Shown: piece after piece, positions 7,501-17,070 of the stretch
Layout: each line of letters opens with the position of its first letter
How positions within the stretch are numbered: position 1 is the first letter of the stretch
Assembly (NCBI GenBank): GCA_013388685.1
Contig: JACAET010000053.1
Coordinates: 1-64,000, forward strand
Reading direction: 5' to 3'
Length of the DNA stretch: 64,000 nt
Source: Chloroflexota bacterium
Lineage (GTDB): Bacteria; Chloroflexota; Anaerolineae; Anaerolineales; Villigracilaceae
Translations under genes and position numbers: made by a program
Notes under the pieces: model-generated
The model's database searches: none
Seen by the model: the letters and a program-made list of their open reading frames with translations, nothing else
What the model was told of the DNA's origin: nothing

Positions 7501-10296
7501 ATGCCTCCCACCCTCTACCTGATTGACGGACACGCCCTTGCCTACCGCATGTACTTCGCCCTGACCTCCGGCGGCGGAGGCAGTCAGCGCTGGCAAACCT
7601 CCAAAGGCGAGCCCACCGCCGGCGTCTACGGCTTCGCGCGCGAACTGCTCCGCATTCTCGAACAGGAAAACCCCGAATACCTCGCCGTCGCCTTCGACGT
7701 TGGCAAGACCTTCCGCGATGACCTCTTCCCCGCCTACAAAGGCACACGCGACAAAATGCCCGACGACCTGCGTCCCCAACTCGAGCGCATCCGCCAAATG
7801 GTGGATGCCTTCAACATCCCGCGCCTCGAAATGGAAGGCTATGAGGCGGACGACGTACTCGGCTCGGTGGCGCGGCTTGCCGCTGCACAAGGGCTGGGCG
7901 TCAAAATCGTCACTGGCGACCGCGACCTGCTGCAACTCGTCAACGAACGAACCGTTGTTTACCTCGCTGGCGACGACCAAATCTACATCCGCGAAGAAGA
8001 CGTCGTCAAAAAACTCGGCGTCCGCCCCGACCAGGTGGTGGACTACAAAGCCCTCGTCGGCGACAAATCAGACAACATCCCCGGCGTGGCAGGCATCGGC
8101 GAAAAAACCGCCATCACCCTGCTTCAAACCTACGGCACGCTCGACAACCTCTACCAACACCTCGACGAACTCAAACCCGGCTGGAAGACCAGACTCGAAG
8201 CCGGGCGAGAGAACGCCTACCTCAGCCGCGAACTCGCGCGCATCCGTACCGACCTCAACATCAAACTCGACCTCAACCACGCCAAAGCCCGCGAACTGGA
8301 CATCCCCGCCATCGAAGCCTTCTTCAAAGAGATGGAATTCCGTTCGCTTCTCAAGACCCTTGAGCGGCTGACCGGTCAACCCGCCTCACCCTCCGCCTCA
8401 GCCTCCTCCCCGCCAAAAGCGGCGGGACAACTCTCCCTGTTCGCAGGCGAACCGCAGATCATCGTCTCGCCAAAGGTGGAGACGAATCTCAAAGTCACCA
8501 TCGTGGACACAGACGACAAACTGGCAGAACTCCTCCGGGCGTTGAATCACGCCGAGGTCATCTCCTTCGACACCGAAACCACCTCCACCGAAGAAATGAA
8601 CGCCGAAATCGTCGGCATCTCGCTTGCCGTCAAAGAGGGCGAAGGCTATTACCTCCCGATTGGGCATCGAGGAGGGAACAACCTCCCGCTCGAAAAGGTT
8701 CTCTCCGCACTGCGCGAACCACTGACCAATCCCCGTATCGGCAAAATCGCCCACAACGCCAAATACGATTACATCGTGCTGGCCCGGCAGGGTGTCACCG
8801 TCACCCCGCTCACCTTCGACACCATGCTGGCGGAATTCATCCTCGACCCGTCATCACGCAACCTGGGTTTGAAAAACCTCGCCCAAGCCAGGCTGGGCGA
8901 AGAAATGACCCACATCGAAGACCTGATCGGGAAGGGAAAAAAGCAAATCAGCATGGCGGAGGTGGCAGTCGAGTCGGTTGCGCCGTATGCCGCAGCAGAT
9001 GCCGAAGTGACCCTGCGGCTGCTCCCCATTCTGCAGGCAGAACTCCAGCGCATCAACGGCGAGAAACTTCTCTCCGAAATTGATCTGCCTCTCACCCCCG
9101 TTCTGGCGCAAATGGAAATGGAAGGCGTGCTGCTCGACCTGCCCTTCTTCAAGGAAATGTCGGACGAACTGGCAAAACGCCTGGCAGAGATCGAACGGCA
9201 GATCTTTGCCCTGGTCGGCAAAACCTTCAACGTCAACTCCACCCAACAGCTCTCGGATGTTCTCTTCAACACCCTCGGCTTGCAGCCGCCAGACCCCAGC
9301 AACAAAACCGCCAGCGGACATTACTCCACAGCGGCGGGCGTGTTGGAATTGCTGAAAGGCAAACACCCCGTCCTGGATTGGGTGCTGGAACACCGCGAAC
9401 TCTCCAAACTCAAATCCACCTATCTCGATGCGCTCCCGCCCGCCGTGGATGCCAACGGACGCGTTCACACCTCCTACAGTCAGGTCGGCGCGGTAACCGG
9501 GCGGCTTTCCTCGAACAACCCAAACTTGCAAAACATTCCCATCCGCACAGAGACCGGGCGTAAGGTGCGCAACGGATTCATCGCGGGGCAAGGCAATGTG
9601 CTTCTCTCGGTAGATTACTCGCAAATCGAACTGCGCATTGTGGCGCACATGGCGCAGGATGAGGCAATGCTGGCGGCGTTTCGCGCCGGAGAGGACATCC
9701 ACGCCACGACGGCGGCGGCAATGTACGGCGTCAGTCCCGAAGCGGTGACGAAGGAAATGCGCCGCCATGCCAAAGCCATCAACTTCGGACTCATCTACGG
9801 CATGTCGGCATTCGGTCTCACCCGCTCCACCGAACTGACCCTGGCAGAAGCCGAAGCGTTCGTCAAAACCTACTTCGAGAAATTCCCCGGCGTCAAGAAA
9901 TACCTCGACGGCATCCGCAGGCAGGCGGCGCAGCAGGGATACGTCGAAACGCTTCTCGGTCGGCGCAGATATTTCCCCGCCCTGCAAAACAAATCCAACC
10001 CGCAGATGAAAAACCGCGAAGAACGCGAAGCCATCAACGCGCCCATCCAGGGCACGGCGGCAGACATTATGAAGATCGCCATGCTCAAGATTCCGCCCGC
10101 GCTCGAAGCGGCTGGCTTGAAGGCAAAAATGCTCCTGCAGGTGCACGATGAACTTGTGCTGGAATGTCCGCAGGAGGAACTGGAAAAAACCGCCAAAGTC
10201 GTTCAGGAAACCATGGCAAACGCCTATCCATTGAGCATTCCCCTTTCTACAGAAGCGCGGTACGGAAAGAATTGGGGCGAGATGAAAGTGATATAG
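7501..10296 (+). CDS. polA: DNA polymerase I
   Basis: The 931-residue length is full for PolA. The N-terminal 5'-3' flap exonuclease (about 1-290) shows YLIDGHALAYRMYF, YEADDVLGS and GDKSDNIPGV. A proofreading-type 3'-5' exonuclease domain follows (about 325-510) with its acidic residues present: FDTETTS, HNAKYDY and YAAADAEVTL. The polymerase domain has LLSVDYSQIELRI, RRHAKAINFGLIYGMSAFGL and LLQVHDELVLE. It fills gaps in repair and removes Okazaki primers. No clear Shine-Dalgarno precedes the ATG; the heptamer array occupies that place. Confidence 0.98.
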   Translation: MPPTLYLIDGHALAYRMYFALTSGGGGSQRWQTSKGEPTAGVYGFARELLRILEQENPEYLAVAFDVGKTFRDDLFPAYKGTRDKMPDDLRPQLERIRQMVDAFNIPRLEMEGYEADDVLGSVARLAAAQGLGVKIVTGDRDLLQLVNERTVVYLAGDDQIYIREEDVVKKLGVRPDQVVDYKALVGDKSDNIPGVAGIGEKTAITLLQTYGTLDNLYQHLDELKPGWKTRLEAGRENAYLSRELARIRTDLNIKLDLNHAKARELDIPAIEAFFKEMEFRSLLKTLERLTGQPASPSASASSPPKAAGQLSLFAGEPQIIVSPKVETNLKVTIVDTDDKLAELLRALNHAEVISFDTETTSTEEMNAEIVGISLAVKEGEGYYLPIGHRGGNNLPLEKVLSALREPLTNPRIGKIAHNAKYDYIVLARQGVTVTPLTFDTMLAEFILDPSSRNLGLKNLAQARLGEEMTHIEDLIGKGKKQISMAEVAVESVAPYAAADAEVTLRLLPILQAELQRINGEKLLSEIDLPLTPVLAQMEMEGVLLDLPFFKEMSDELAKRLAEIERQIFALVGKTFNVNSTQQLSDVLFNTLGLQPPDPSNKTASGHYSTAAGVLELLKGKHPVLDWVLEHRELSKLKSTYLDALPPAVDANGRVHTSYSQVGAVTGRLSSNNPNLQNIPIRTETGRKVRNGFIAGQGNVLLSVDYSQIELRIVAHMAQDEAMLAAFRAGEDIHATTAAAMYGVSPEAVTKEMRRHAKAINFGLIYGMSAFGLTRSTELTLAEAEAFVKTYFEKFPGVKKYLDGIRRQAAQQGYVETLLGRRRYFPALQNKSNPQMKNREEREAINAPIQGTAADIMKIAMLKIPPALEAAGLKAKMLLQVHDELVLECPQEELEKTAKVVQETMANAYPLSIPLSTEARYGKNWGEMKVI

Positions 10297-10377
10297 AAAC
10301 GACGATGCGCCATCGCCATGATCCGTCTTTCCGATAGAACCAGACTATTGTAAGGGCGAACATCTCACCCCCTACGG

Positions 10378-10383
10378 TATAAT
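10378..10383 (+). promoter_or_regulatory. TATAAT -10 box 7 nt before the TPR gene
   Basis: TATAAT, then AGCCACC, then ATG at 10391: the same geometry as before yqeY, so a leaderless mRNA is likely. No good -35 box is seen. Confidence 0.7.
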
Positions 10384-10390
10384 AGCCACC

Positions 10391-12706
10391 ATGCCCGGAC
10401 GAGAAGACATCTTCCAAAAAGCCATGAACGAGGGACACTCCTACGCCTGGGATCAGGAATGGAGCAAAGCCGCCGCCGCCTACCGGAACGCCCTGCAGGA
10501 ATTCCCCGATCACCCCAAGGCGCTCAACAGCCTCGGGCTGGCGTTGTTTCAACAGGGTGAGTTCGAAGAGGCGTTGCAAATTTATAAACGTGTGGCGTTG
10601 GTCTCCTCTCAAGACCCCATCCCGATGGAAAAACTGGCGCAACTGCTCGAACGTACCGGGCAACTCAAAGAAGCCATCGAAGCCGCCCTGAAAGCCGCCG
10701 AACTCTTCCTCAACCAGCGCGACGTGGACAAAGCCATCGAAAACTGGGTGCGCGTCACCTCTTTGGAACCCGAGCATGTAATCGCCCGTTCGCGCCTTGC
10801 CTTGGCGCACGAAAAGCTGGGTCACAAGGCGCAGGCAGCCACCGAATACCTTGCCGTTGCCAGCATTATCCAGCGTACGGGTAACATGGAAAAGACCGTG
10901 GAACTCGTCAATAAGGCGCTTCAACTCATGCCCGAAAGCGCTGAAGTCAGGCAGGCACAAACACTCCTGCGCGCCGGGCAGCTCCTGCCCAAACCCCTGC
11001 GCCCCAAAGGCGGGACGGGTCCCATCGCCATGTCGCAGGTCAAAAAACTGGACAGCCCCAAAAAAGAAACCGATTCGGGGCTGGACCCGATAGCGGAAGC
11101 GCGCCAAAAAGCCCTCACCCGCCTGGCAGAAATCCTCTTCGAATATTCCACCGACGACAACGCCTCCGCGCCGCACGCGCGACGCGGTATGCAGGCGCTC
11201 ATGCGCGGCACAGGACCGTTGAACCTACAGCAAAACGAACAATCAAAGGTCGTACTGCATCTCGGTCAGGCAATTGACCTGCAGAGCAAGGGCAAGGACT
11301 CTCAAGCCGCCGAGGAACTCGAAGGCGCCCTCGAAGCCGGCTTCACCCACCCGGCTCTCTACTTCAACCTAGGCTTGCTGCGCTTCTCCGAAGACCGGTT
11401 CGAATCCGCCCTGCGCCATCTGGCGCACGCCGTCAAACACAATGACTTCAACCTGGGCGCCCGCCTGCTCATGGGGCGCATCAACAGCAAACTCGGACGC
11501 TGGCAGCAAGCCGCCGTCGAATACCTCGAGGCGCTGAAAATCGCCGATGCGGCGGTCGTCCCGCCGGAACAGGCAGATGAAATCCGTCAATTGTATGAAC
11601 CGCTCATTGAGGCGCAGTCTGCCCAGGCGGAGGAAGAAGCGCTCAAACGTCTGTGTGAAAATATCCACGCCCTGCTGATGCGCAAAAACTGGCGCAATCA
11701 CATCCATCAATCCCGCGAACAGATGCCCAAAAGCGACATGCTCATGCCGCTGGCGGATGTCATCCTGCAGGCGCAGTCAAGCCAGGTGCTGGAGGCCATC
11801 AACCATGTTCACCAATTGGCGCGGGCGGGTCAATTGCGTACCGCCATGGAGGAGGCATTCCATGCCCTTGTCTCCGCGCCCGCCTACCTGCCCCTTCATA
11901 CCCTGATGGGCGATCTACTCGTGAGAGAAAACCATACCCAGGAAGCCATTGCCAAATTCTCGGTGGTGGCGCAGGCATACAGCGTGCGCGGGGAAGCCGC
12001 GCAAGCCACAAAAATCCTGAAGCGGGTTATTCAACTTGCCCCGATGGACCTCAAAGCGCGCTCGCGATTGATTGAGCAGTTGGTGGCGCGCGGACAGGTG
12101 GACGACGCCATCCGTGAATACCTCGAACTGGCAGACATCTACTATCGCCTTGCCGACTTGGACAATGCCCGCAAGACCTACACCACCGCCCTGCGCGCCG
12201 TCCAGCAAGCCAGCGCCGACCGTCAATGGAACGTCCACATCCTCCAGCGCATGGCTGATATTGACATGCAGCGGCTGGACTGGCGGCAAGCCATCCGCGT
12301 TTATGAACAGATCCGCACCTTGCGCCCTGATGACGAGGGCGCGCGTAAAAACCTGATCGACTTGAGTTTGCGCCTGGGTCAATCGGAGCAAGCCGCGGCG
12401 GAACTCGAAAGTTATCTGGCGTATTTGCAGACTCACGGCAAAAGCGATCGCGCCATTGCCTTCATTGAAAGCCTGCTTGAGGACCGCCCCGGCGATTCCA
12501 CCCTGCGGCGCAGTTTGGCGCAGGCATATCATCAATCCGGGCGCCTGGAAGATGCCGTTCGGGAGCTCGATTCGCTTGCCGAATCCATGCTGGATACGGG
12601 GAAAAAAGAGGAGGCGATTGTCATCATCAACCAAATCCTGTTGATGAACCCGCCCAACGCCGCCCAATACCGTCAACTGCTGATGCAATTGCAAGGATCA
12701 AAATAA
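10391..12706 (+). CDS. Large tetratricopeptide-repeat protein
   Basis: This 771-residue protein consists mostly of TPR helices from end to end: AAAYRNALQEFPDHPKALNS, LAVASIIQRTGNMEKTVEL, LAQAYHQSGRLEDAVRELD and others. There is a less regular, proline/lysine-containing stretch at about residues 200-245 (LLPKPLRPKG). No signal peptide or membrane segment is present, so it should be a cytoplasmic scaffold for protein complexes. The partner is unknown. It is followed by a strong terminator and is not part of an operon. Confidence 0.9.
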   Translation: MPGREDIFQKAMNEGHSYAWDQEWSKAAAAYRNALQEFPDHPKALNSLGLALFQQGEFEEALQIYKRVALVSSQDPIPMEKLAQLLERTGQLKEAIEAALKAAELFLNQRDVDKAIENWVRVTSLEPEHVIARSRLALAHEKLGHKAQAATEYLAVASIIQRTGNMEKTVELVNKALQLMPESAEVRQAQTLLRAGQLLPKPLRPKGGTGPIAMSQVKKLDSPKKETDSGLDPIAEARQKALTRLAEILFEYSTDDNASAPHARRGMQALMRGTGPLNLQQNEQSKVVLHLGQAIDLQSKGKDSQAAEELEGALEAGFTHPALYFNLGLLRFSEDRFESALRHLAHAVKHNDFNLGARLLMGRINSKLGRWQQAAVEYLEALKIADAAVVPPEQADEIRQLYEPLIEAQSAQAEEEALKRLCENIHALLMRKNWRNHIHQSREQMPKSDMLMPLADVILQAQSSQVLEAINHVHQLARAGQLRTAMEEAFHALVSAPAYLPLHTLMGDLLVRENHTQEAIAKFSVVAQAYSVRGEAAQATKILKRVIQLAPMDLKARSRLIEQLVARGQVDDAIREYLELADIYYRLADLDNARKTYTTALRAVQQASADRQWNVHILQRMADIDMQRLDWRQAIRVYEQIRTLRPDDEGARKNLIDLSLRLGQSEQAAAELESYLAYLQTHGKSDRAIAFIESLLEDRPGDSTLRRSLAQAYHQSGRLEDAVRELDSLAESMLDTGKKEEAIVIINQILLMNPPNAAQYRQLLMQLQGSK

Positions 12707-12710
12707 CAAA

Positions 12711-12739
12711 AACCCCGCCGCTTGCGACGGGGTTTTTGT
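12711..12739. terminator. Bidirectional terminator between the TPR gene and rnpB
   Basis: AAAAACCCCG, a GC-rich loop and CGGGGTTTTT form a symmetrical hairpin with a T run in both directions. It serves the TPR gene on plus and rnpB on minus. Confidence 0.9.
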
Positions 12740-12749
12740 TGTTACAGCC

Positions 12750-13230
12750 CACCTCAGGCCGGTCTATAAGCCGCATTCTGTCTGGCGAGTTGCCTCGCCT
12801 GTGCGATCATCTCTCTGGGCGGCGCGTCGCCGCGCCGCTCGATGCAACCTACCCGGGACTGGCTCTCTCATCGCATGAGAGAGCGCATATGAAGACGAGC
12901 CGCCTCCCGCCATCCGCAGATGGCTTCGTCCCTGCTTGGTCTTGCTCCCGGCGGGGGTTACCTGGCCATCCGTATTACTACGGATGCCGGTGGTCTTTTA
13001 CACCACCTTTTCACCATCACCCACCCCACCCAGCCTCTCCCAATGTGGGGGAGGTGCCGCTTGAGCGGCGGGGGGGTTGGCTGTTTGTTTCTGTGGCCCT
13101 CTTCCGGCAGGTTAGCTCCTCACGGAGGGTTCCCCGCCCCGGGTGCTATCCGACGCCGTGCTCTGTGGAGTGCGGACTTTCCTCGGTCCCGACAACGCAG
13201 GACCGCGATCGCCCGACCGACCTGAGGCAA
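12750..13230 (-). ncRNA. rnpB: RNase P RNA (bacterial type A-like)
   Basis: Read on the minus strand, helix P1 pairs CCTCAGGTCGGT near the 5' end with ACCGGCCTGAGG near 12752-12763. The P4 strand GAGGAAAGTCCGCACTCC and the conserved ACAGAAACAAACAG segment are present, and the 3' part contains ACAGAATGCGGCTTATAGAC. It is the catalytic RNA that matures tRNA 5' ends. A member of a dispersed palindromic repeat family sits where helix P12 should be (about 13018-13082). The gene has its own promoter on the right and shares a terminator on the left. Open frames across this region are chance. Confidence 0.95.
13018..13082 (-). repeat. Palindromic repeat forming helix P12 of RNase P RNA
   Basis: It contains CCTCTCCC-loop-GGGGGAGG followed by the small hairpin TGCCGC-TTGA-GCGGCG and flanking CCCACCCC/GGGGG arms. 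The same layout occurs at 38731-38815 between two unrelated genes, which shows that it is a dispersed element. It falls directly after the conserved ACAGAAACAAACAGCC segment of the RNA. Confidence 0.8.
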
Positions 13231-13234
13231 CTTC

Positions 13235-13263
13235 ATCATACACGTTCGGCGGGAAGGCGTCAA
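13235..13263 (-). promoter_or_regulatory. rnpB promoter
   Basis: TTGACG (13263-13258), a 17-base spacer and TATGAT (13240-13235) on the minus strand. Predicted transcription start is about 13228, just at helix P1. Confidence 0.85.
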
Positions 13264-13544
13264 CGGCAATCGGCTGGTGATTCCCACATCTTTGCACCGC
13301 CTAACTTGGCGGGCTGAAGTCTGCCTCAACATCGTCAAAGTCGAACACCTGCACTCGCGTCAGGGCAAGTGTAAATTCGACGGGTTGCGCCAGCCCGAAG
13401 GGCTTCCATGTGCTGAACGAACGGCTTCAGATGCGGAGTTGTGGATCGTCACTGTTGACAGTCTTGAAAAGGGGAAATATTGGAGAATCGAACAAAAGAC
13501 ATTAGAATAGAAGACAAGTATCATCCCACCCTAATGGAGTCATT
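13264..13544. other. Intergenic region with possible coaE promoter
   Basis: TTGACA at 13455-13460, 17 bases, then TATTGG at 13478-13483 could drive the coaE gene. I see no gene or conserved RNA in the rest. Confidence 0.4.
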
Positions 13545-14690
13545 GTGAGCGGTTTCCCAGGGAAAACGGTTATTGGCCTCACCGGCAATATCGCAACCGG
13601 AAAAAGCGTAGTGCGGCGCATGTTGGAACATCTTGGCGCCTACACCATTGACGCCGATGCGCTTGCCCATCGCGTCATTTCCAAAGGCGCCCCCGGCTAT
13701 CAGCCTGTGTTAGACAAATTCGGCACCTGGCTGCTCGACCGGGATGGGCAGATTGACCGAACCAAACTTGGACGCCTTGTCTTTGCGGATGGACAGGCGC
13801 TTGCCCAACTGGAGGAGATCGTCCACCCCTATGTGAGTCAGGCGGTGGAATTGCTGATAAAACGTTCCACGCAAACTGTAATCGTCGTCGAAGCCATCAA
13901 ACTGCTCGAATCGGACCTGCGCGGCAAGTGCGATGCAATCTGGGTGACGGATGCCGACCAGAAGGTCCAGCTGGAACGTTTGGTCGGCAAACGCGGCATG
14001 CGGCAGGAGGATGCCCTCCAGCGCATCCACTCGCAATCCGCCCAAAAGGACAAGATTGCCGCGGCGACGGTCGTCATCAGGAACAACGGTTCCATCGAAG
14101 CCCTCTGGAAGGAGGTCAATCAGGCATGGAAACGCCTCTTTCCCTCGGCGGAGGCTGAACCGGCCGCCCAGGTCACTTCCAAGCCTCAGCCGGGTTCCGA
14201 ATCTTTTTCCCTCCAGCGCGGCAAACCGCGCGATTCGGAAAAGATCGCGGAATTGATCACGAGGTTGAGCAGAGGCAAACGCTCCATGACACGCGACGAA
14301 GTCATGGATGCCTTCGGTGAAAAAGCCTTTCTTTTGTTGCGAATGGGAGAGGAATTCGTTGGCATGGCAGGTTGGCAGGTGGAAAACCTCGTGGCGCGTA
14401 CCATTGACCTGTACCTCGACCCCAGAGCCCCTGCCGATAAAGCGCTGCCTCTCCTGCTGAACGAAATCGAGCGTGCCTCCTCGGAATTGCAATGCGAAGC
14501 GTCGCTCGTCTTTCCGCCCATTGACCTGGTCGGTTATGATCTGGTCTGGAAACAGTCCGGTTATGAACGCCGGGCCCCCGAATCCCTTGGCGTGCAGGCG
14601 TGGACGGATGCCGCCTTCGAATCCATGCCCAAGGGGGCGGCGATGTTTTTCAAACAACTTCGCACCGACCGTGTGCTCCGTCCGATCTAG
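13545..14690 (+). CDS. coaE: Dephospho-CoA kinase with a GNAT-like C-terminal extension
   Basis: Residues 1 to about 200 are a complete dephospho-CoA kinase, the last step of coenzyme A synthesis: P-loop IGLTGNIATGKS, then YTIDADALAHRVI, then VVEAIKLLES. CoaE normally ends near residue 200, but here a further 180 residues follow. After a short linker (AEAEPAAQVTSKPQP) the tail reads LQRGKPRDSEKIAELITRL ... FVGMAGWQVENLVARTIDLY, resembling a degenerate GNAT acyltransferase domain. Such a domain would use an acyl-CoA, which makes the fusion biochemically suggestive. The start is GTG 13545; the frame opens directly into the kinase fold. Confidence 0.87.
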   Translation: MSGFPGKTVIGLTGNIATGKSVVRRMLEHLGAYTIDADALAHRVISKGAPGYQPVLDKFGTWLLDRDGQIDRTKLGRLVFADGQALAQLEEIVHPYVSQAVELLIKRSTQTVIVVEAIKLLESDLRGKCDAIWVTDADQKVQLERLVGKRGMRQEDALQRIHSQSAQKDKIAAATVVIRNNGSIEALWKEVNQAWKRLFPSAEAEPAAQVTSKPQPGSESFSLQRGKPRDSEKIAELITRLSRGKRSMTRDEVMDAFGEKAFLLLRMGEEFVGMAGWQVENLVARTIDLYLDPRAPADKALPLLLNEIERASSELQCEASLVFPPIDLVGYDLVWKQSGYERRAPESLGVQAWTDAAFESMPKGAAMFFKQLRTDRVLRPI

Positions 14691-14824
14691 GGCATGCCCT
14701 GGATTCACAATGCTTACCTCTGCAGACTGGGTTATCATGGGGAGGAAAGCCCGGATCGATCGCGGGGCAGGCGTTGCTGGGCGCACCGCCGCAGGATGCC
14801 CGCACGGACTTTGTGTGCATTTGC

Positions 14825-15706
14825 ATGACAAATTTTCTCGCTAACGTCCTTTATATCTTTCAAAGGCTCAACTGGCTGAGCGTTCTCGACATTCTGCTTG
14901 TCACGCTCATCTTTTTTGCCGTGCTCTACTCGCTCCGCGACACTCAGGCGATGGTTTTGTTGCGCGGCGTGATCTTTCTGGTTGTCATGCTGGTCTTGTT
15001 CACCACGCTGGTCGAACTGCCTGCCTTCTCCTGGCTTGTGCAAAATTCCCTGCCTGCCCTGCTCCTCGCCATACCGGTCGTCTTTGCACCGGAGATCCGC
15101 CGCGCGCTCGAACGGCTTGGGCGGGCGGGCATCTTCACCCTCTCGCTTCGTCCCGGCTCAACCGATGCGCAGGACATGGATGTTTCCAAAATGCTTGGCG
15201 CTATCGTGCAAGCCGCCACGCGCCTTTCCGCAAGACAACACGGCGCGCTCATCGTCATCCAGCGGCAGGACAGCCTCGATCAATACATCGAAACCGGCGT
15301 CCAGATGCACGCCCAGGTGACCCCTGAACTGCTCCTGCAAATCTTCTATCCTGATACGCCTTTGCACGACGGCGCCGTCATTATTGTCGATGGGCGCATC
15401 GTCGCCGCCGCATGTGTCATGCCGCTGTCTGCCAGCGGTGTCTTGAACCGCTCCCCCGAACGCCAAATGGGATTGCGACACCGCGCCGCCCTCGGCATTT
15501 CAGAAATCAGCGACGCGGTCTCCATCGTCATTTCCGAACAGAGCGGTTCCATTTCCATCTCCCATGCCGGGCGCATGATCCGCCGCATTGATCCCGAACG
15601 GTTGGAAAAAATCCTTGCCGCATTCTTCCGTCCCGATACCACCACCCCCCAGCAGGTATGGATCAAACGCTTCTTTCCTGCCCGCCTCACCCGCAAGGAT
15701 GAATAA
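14825..15706 (+). CDS. cdaA: Diadenylate cyclase CdaA
   Basis: The 293-residue protein has three N-terminal membrane helices (within about residues 15-85) followed by a DAC domain. The catalytic motifs are DTPLHDGAVIIVDG (DGA) and MGLRHRAALGIS (RHR). It makes c-di-AMP from two ATP at the membrane. A longer frame begins at 14600 inside coaE, but the ATG at 14825 starts directly before the first helix, as in the family. It overlaps cdaR by one base (TAATG), the usual pairing. Confidence 0.95.
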   Translation: MTNFLANVLYIFQRLNWLSVLDILLVTLIFFAVLYSLRDTQAMVLLRGVIFLVVMLVLFTTLVELPAFSWLVQNSLPALLLAIPVVFAPEIRRALERLGRAGIFTLSLRPGSTDAQDMDVSKMLGAIVQAATRLSARQHGALIVIQRQDSLDQYIETGVQMHAQVTPELLLQIFYPDTPLHDGAVIIVDGRIVAAACVMPLSASGVLNRSPERQMGLRHRAALGISEISDAVSIVISEQSGSISISHAGRMIRRIDPERLEKILAAFFRPDTTTPQQVWIKRFFPARLTRKDE

Positions 15707-16956
15707 TGCGTACCTTCGCCGCCAACCTCCGCACCTTTCTGCTTGCCCTCGTCCTGGGCATTGCCGTGTGGGTTTCCGCCGTCACATCGGCAGACCCGGA
15801 CGAGATACGCATCTACCCCAGCCCTGTCCCGCTGGAAATCATCGGCAAAGCCCCCAACCTGATTATCACCTCTGAAATCCCCACCACCGTGGAGGTCACC
15901 CTGCGGGCGCCGCGTTCGGTGTGGGAACAACTCAACGCCACCGAACGTTCGGTGCAGGCTTCCCTGGACCTTTCCGGTCTCACTGCCGGGCAGTATGACA
16001 TACCCATCCAGATTCGCGTCCTGGCGCGCCCCTACCAGATCGTTCTTGCCACGCCGGAAACTGTCACCGTCAAACTCGAACCGGTTGCCTCCCGCACCCT
16101 TTCCATCGAAAAACTCATCAACGGCATTCCCGCCATTGGCTATCAGGCAGGCGAAGCGGTCATTGCTCCATCTGAGATCATCATTTCCGGCCCCGAATCG
16201 CTGGTCAACCAGGCTGTCCATGCACGCGTGAGCATCAACCTGAACGGCGTGCGGGAAAGCATAGAACAATCCAGCCTGGTCGAAATTTTGAACGAAAGCA
16301 ACACAGCCATCAAAGGGCTTACCCTTACCCCGGAAACCGTTCAGGTAAGCGTACCCATCATCCAACAAGGCGGCTTTCGCGACGTGGCTGTCAAAGTAGT
16401 GGTGACCGGGCAAATTGCCGCCGGCTATCGCCTCGAAAACATCTCCGTCTTCCCCCCCGTGGTCACCGTCTTCGCCTCCAACCCCGACCTGGTAACCAGC
16501 CTGCCCGGCGTAGTGGAAACCCAGCCGCTCGACCTGCAAGGCGCAGACAAAGACATCACCACCCGCCTGGCGCTCAACCTGCCAGAAAACGTCACCCTCG
16601 TCGGCGCACAGACGGTTCAGGTGACCGTGGGCATCTCGCCCATTCAAACCAGCCTGACCCTGCTGAACCAGAAAATCAACGTCATCGGGCTGACCGAAGG
16701 GCTGACCGTGCGCATCCTGCCGCAAACGGTGGATGTCATCCTCTCCGGTCCGCTCCCCACCCTGGATTCAATCACCCCCCAGGATGTGATTGTGACGGTG
16801 GATGTCAGCGGGCTGGGGCTGGGGACACATCAACTCGCCCCGCAGGTGGATATTCTGCTCGACAATGTGGAAGTCGAATCCATTTTGCCCGGAACCGTGG
16901 AAGTGGTTATATCGCCGCCAGACACACCGACGATTACGCCCTTCCCCACGCCATAA
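15706..16956 (+). CDS. cdaR: YbbR/CdaR-type regulator of diadenylate cyclase
   Basis: The 416-residue protein has one N-terminal membrane anchor (RTFAANLRTFLLALVLGIAV) and an extracytoplasmic chain of about four YbbR-like beta-rich repeats. The tail SPPDTPTITPFPTP is proline and threonine rich. CdaR proteins bind and modulate CdaA from the outer side. The start overlaps the cdaA stop, so translation is coupled. Its stop codon lies in the left end of a MITE-like element. Confidence 0.9.
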   Translation: MRTFAANLRTFLLALVLGIAVWVSAVTSADPDEIRIYPSPVPLEIIGKAPNLIITSEIPTTVEVTLRAPRSVWEQLNATERSVQASLDLSGLTAGQYDIPIQIRVLARPYQIVLATPETVTVKLEPVASRTLSIEKLINGIPAIGYQAGEAVIAPSEIIISGPESLVNQAVHARVSINLNGVRESIEQSSLVEILNESNTAIKGLTLTPETVQVSVPIIQQGGFRDVAVKVVVTGQIAAGYRLENISVFPPVVTVFASNPDLVTSLPGVVETQPLDLQGADKDITTRLALNLPENVTLVGAQTVQVTVGISPIQTSLTLLNQKINVIGLTEGLTVRILPQTVDVILSGPLPTLDSITPQDVIVTVDVSGLGLGTHQLAPQVDILLDNVEVESILPGTVEVVISPPDTPTITPFPTP

Positions 16957-17051
16957 TCAGTACTTCACGAAAGCGCGTAATTGGCGCTGCCGAAGGCGTC
17001 TAACGCCAGGGGAGAGCGCAAGGCTGCGCGGAATTTTCATGATCTACGGAT
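16953..17051. mobile_element. MITE-like element, copy 1 (about 99 bp)
   Basis: The left end ATAATCAGTACTTCACGAAA and the right end, read in reverse as ATCCGTAGATCATGAAAA, are imperfect inverted repeats. They match the ends of a second copy at 20356-20455 in the opposite orientation. Two GC-rich internal hairpins are present and no gene. The left end supplies the cdaR stop codon. Confidence 0.75.
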
Positions 17052-17070
17052 ACTCTCTTCGCTCTGCGCA

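Noticed and set aside
12736..13317. Open frames across the RNase P RNA
   Set aside because: The RNA has conserved P1, P4 and 3' elements and its own promoter; the frames are chance.
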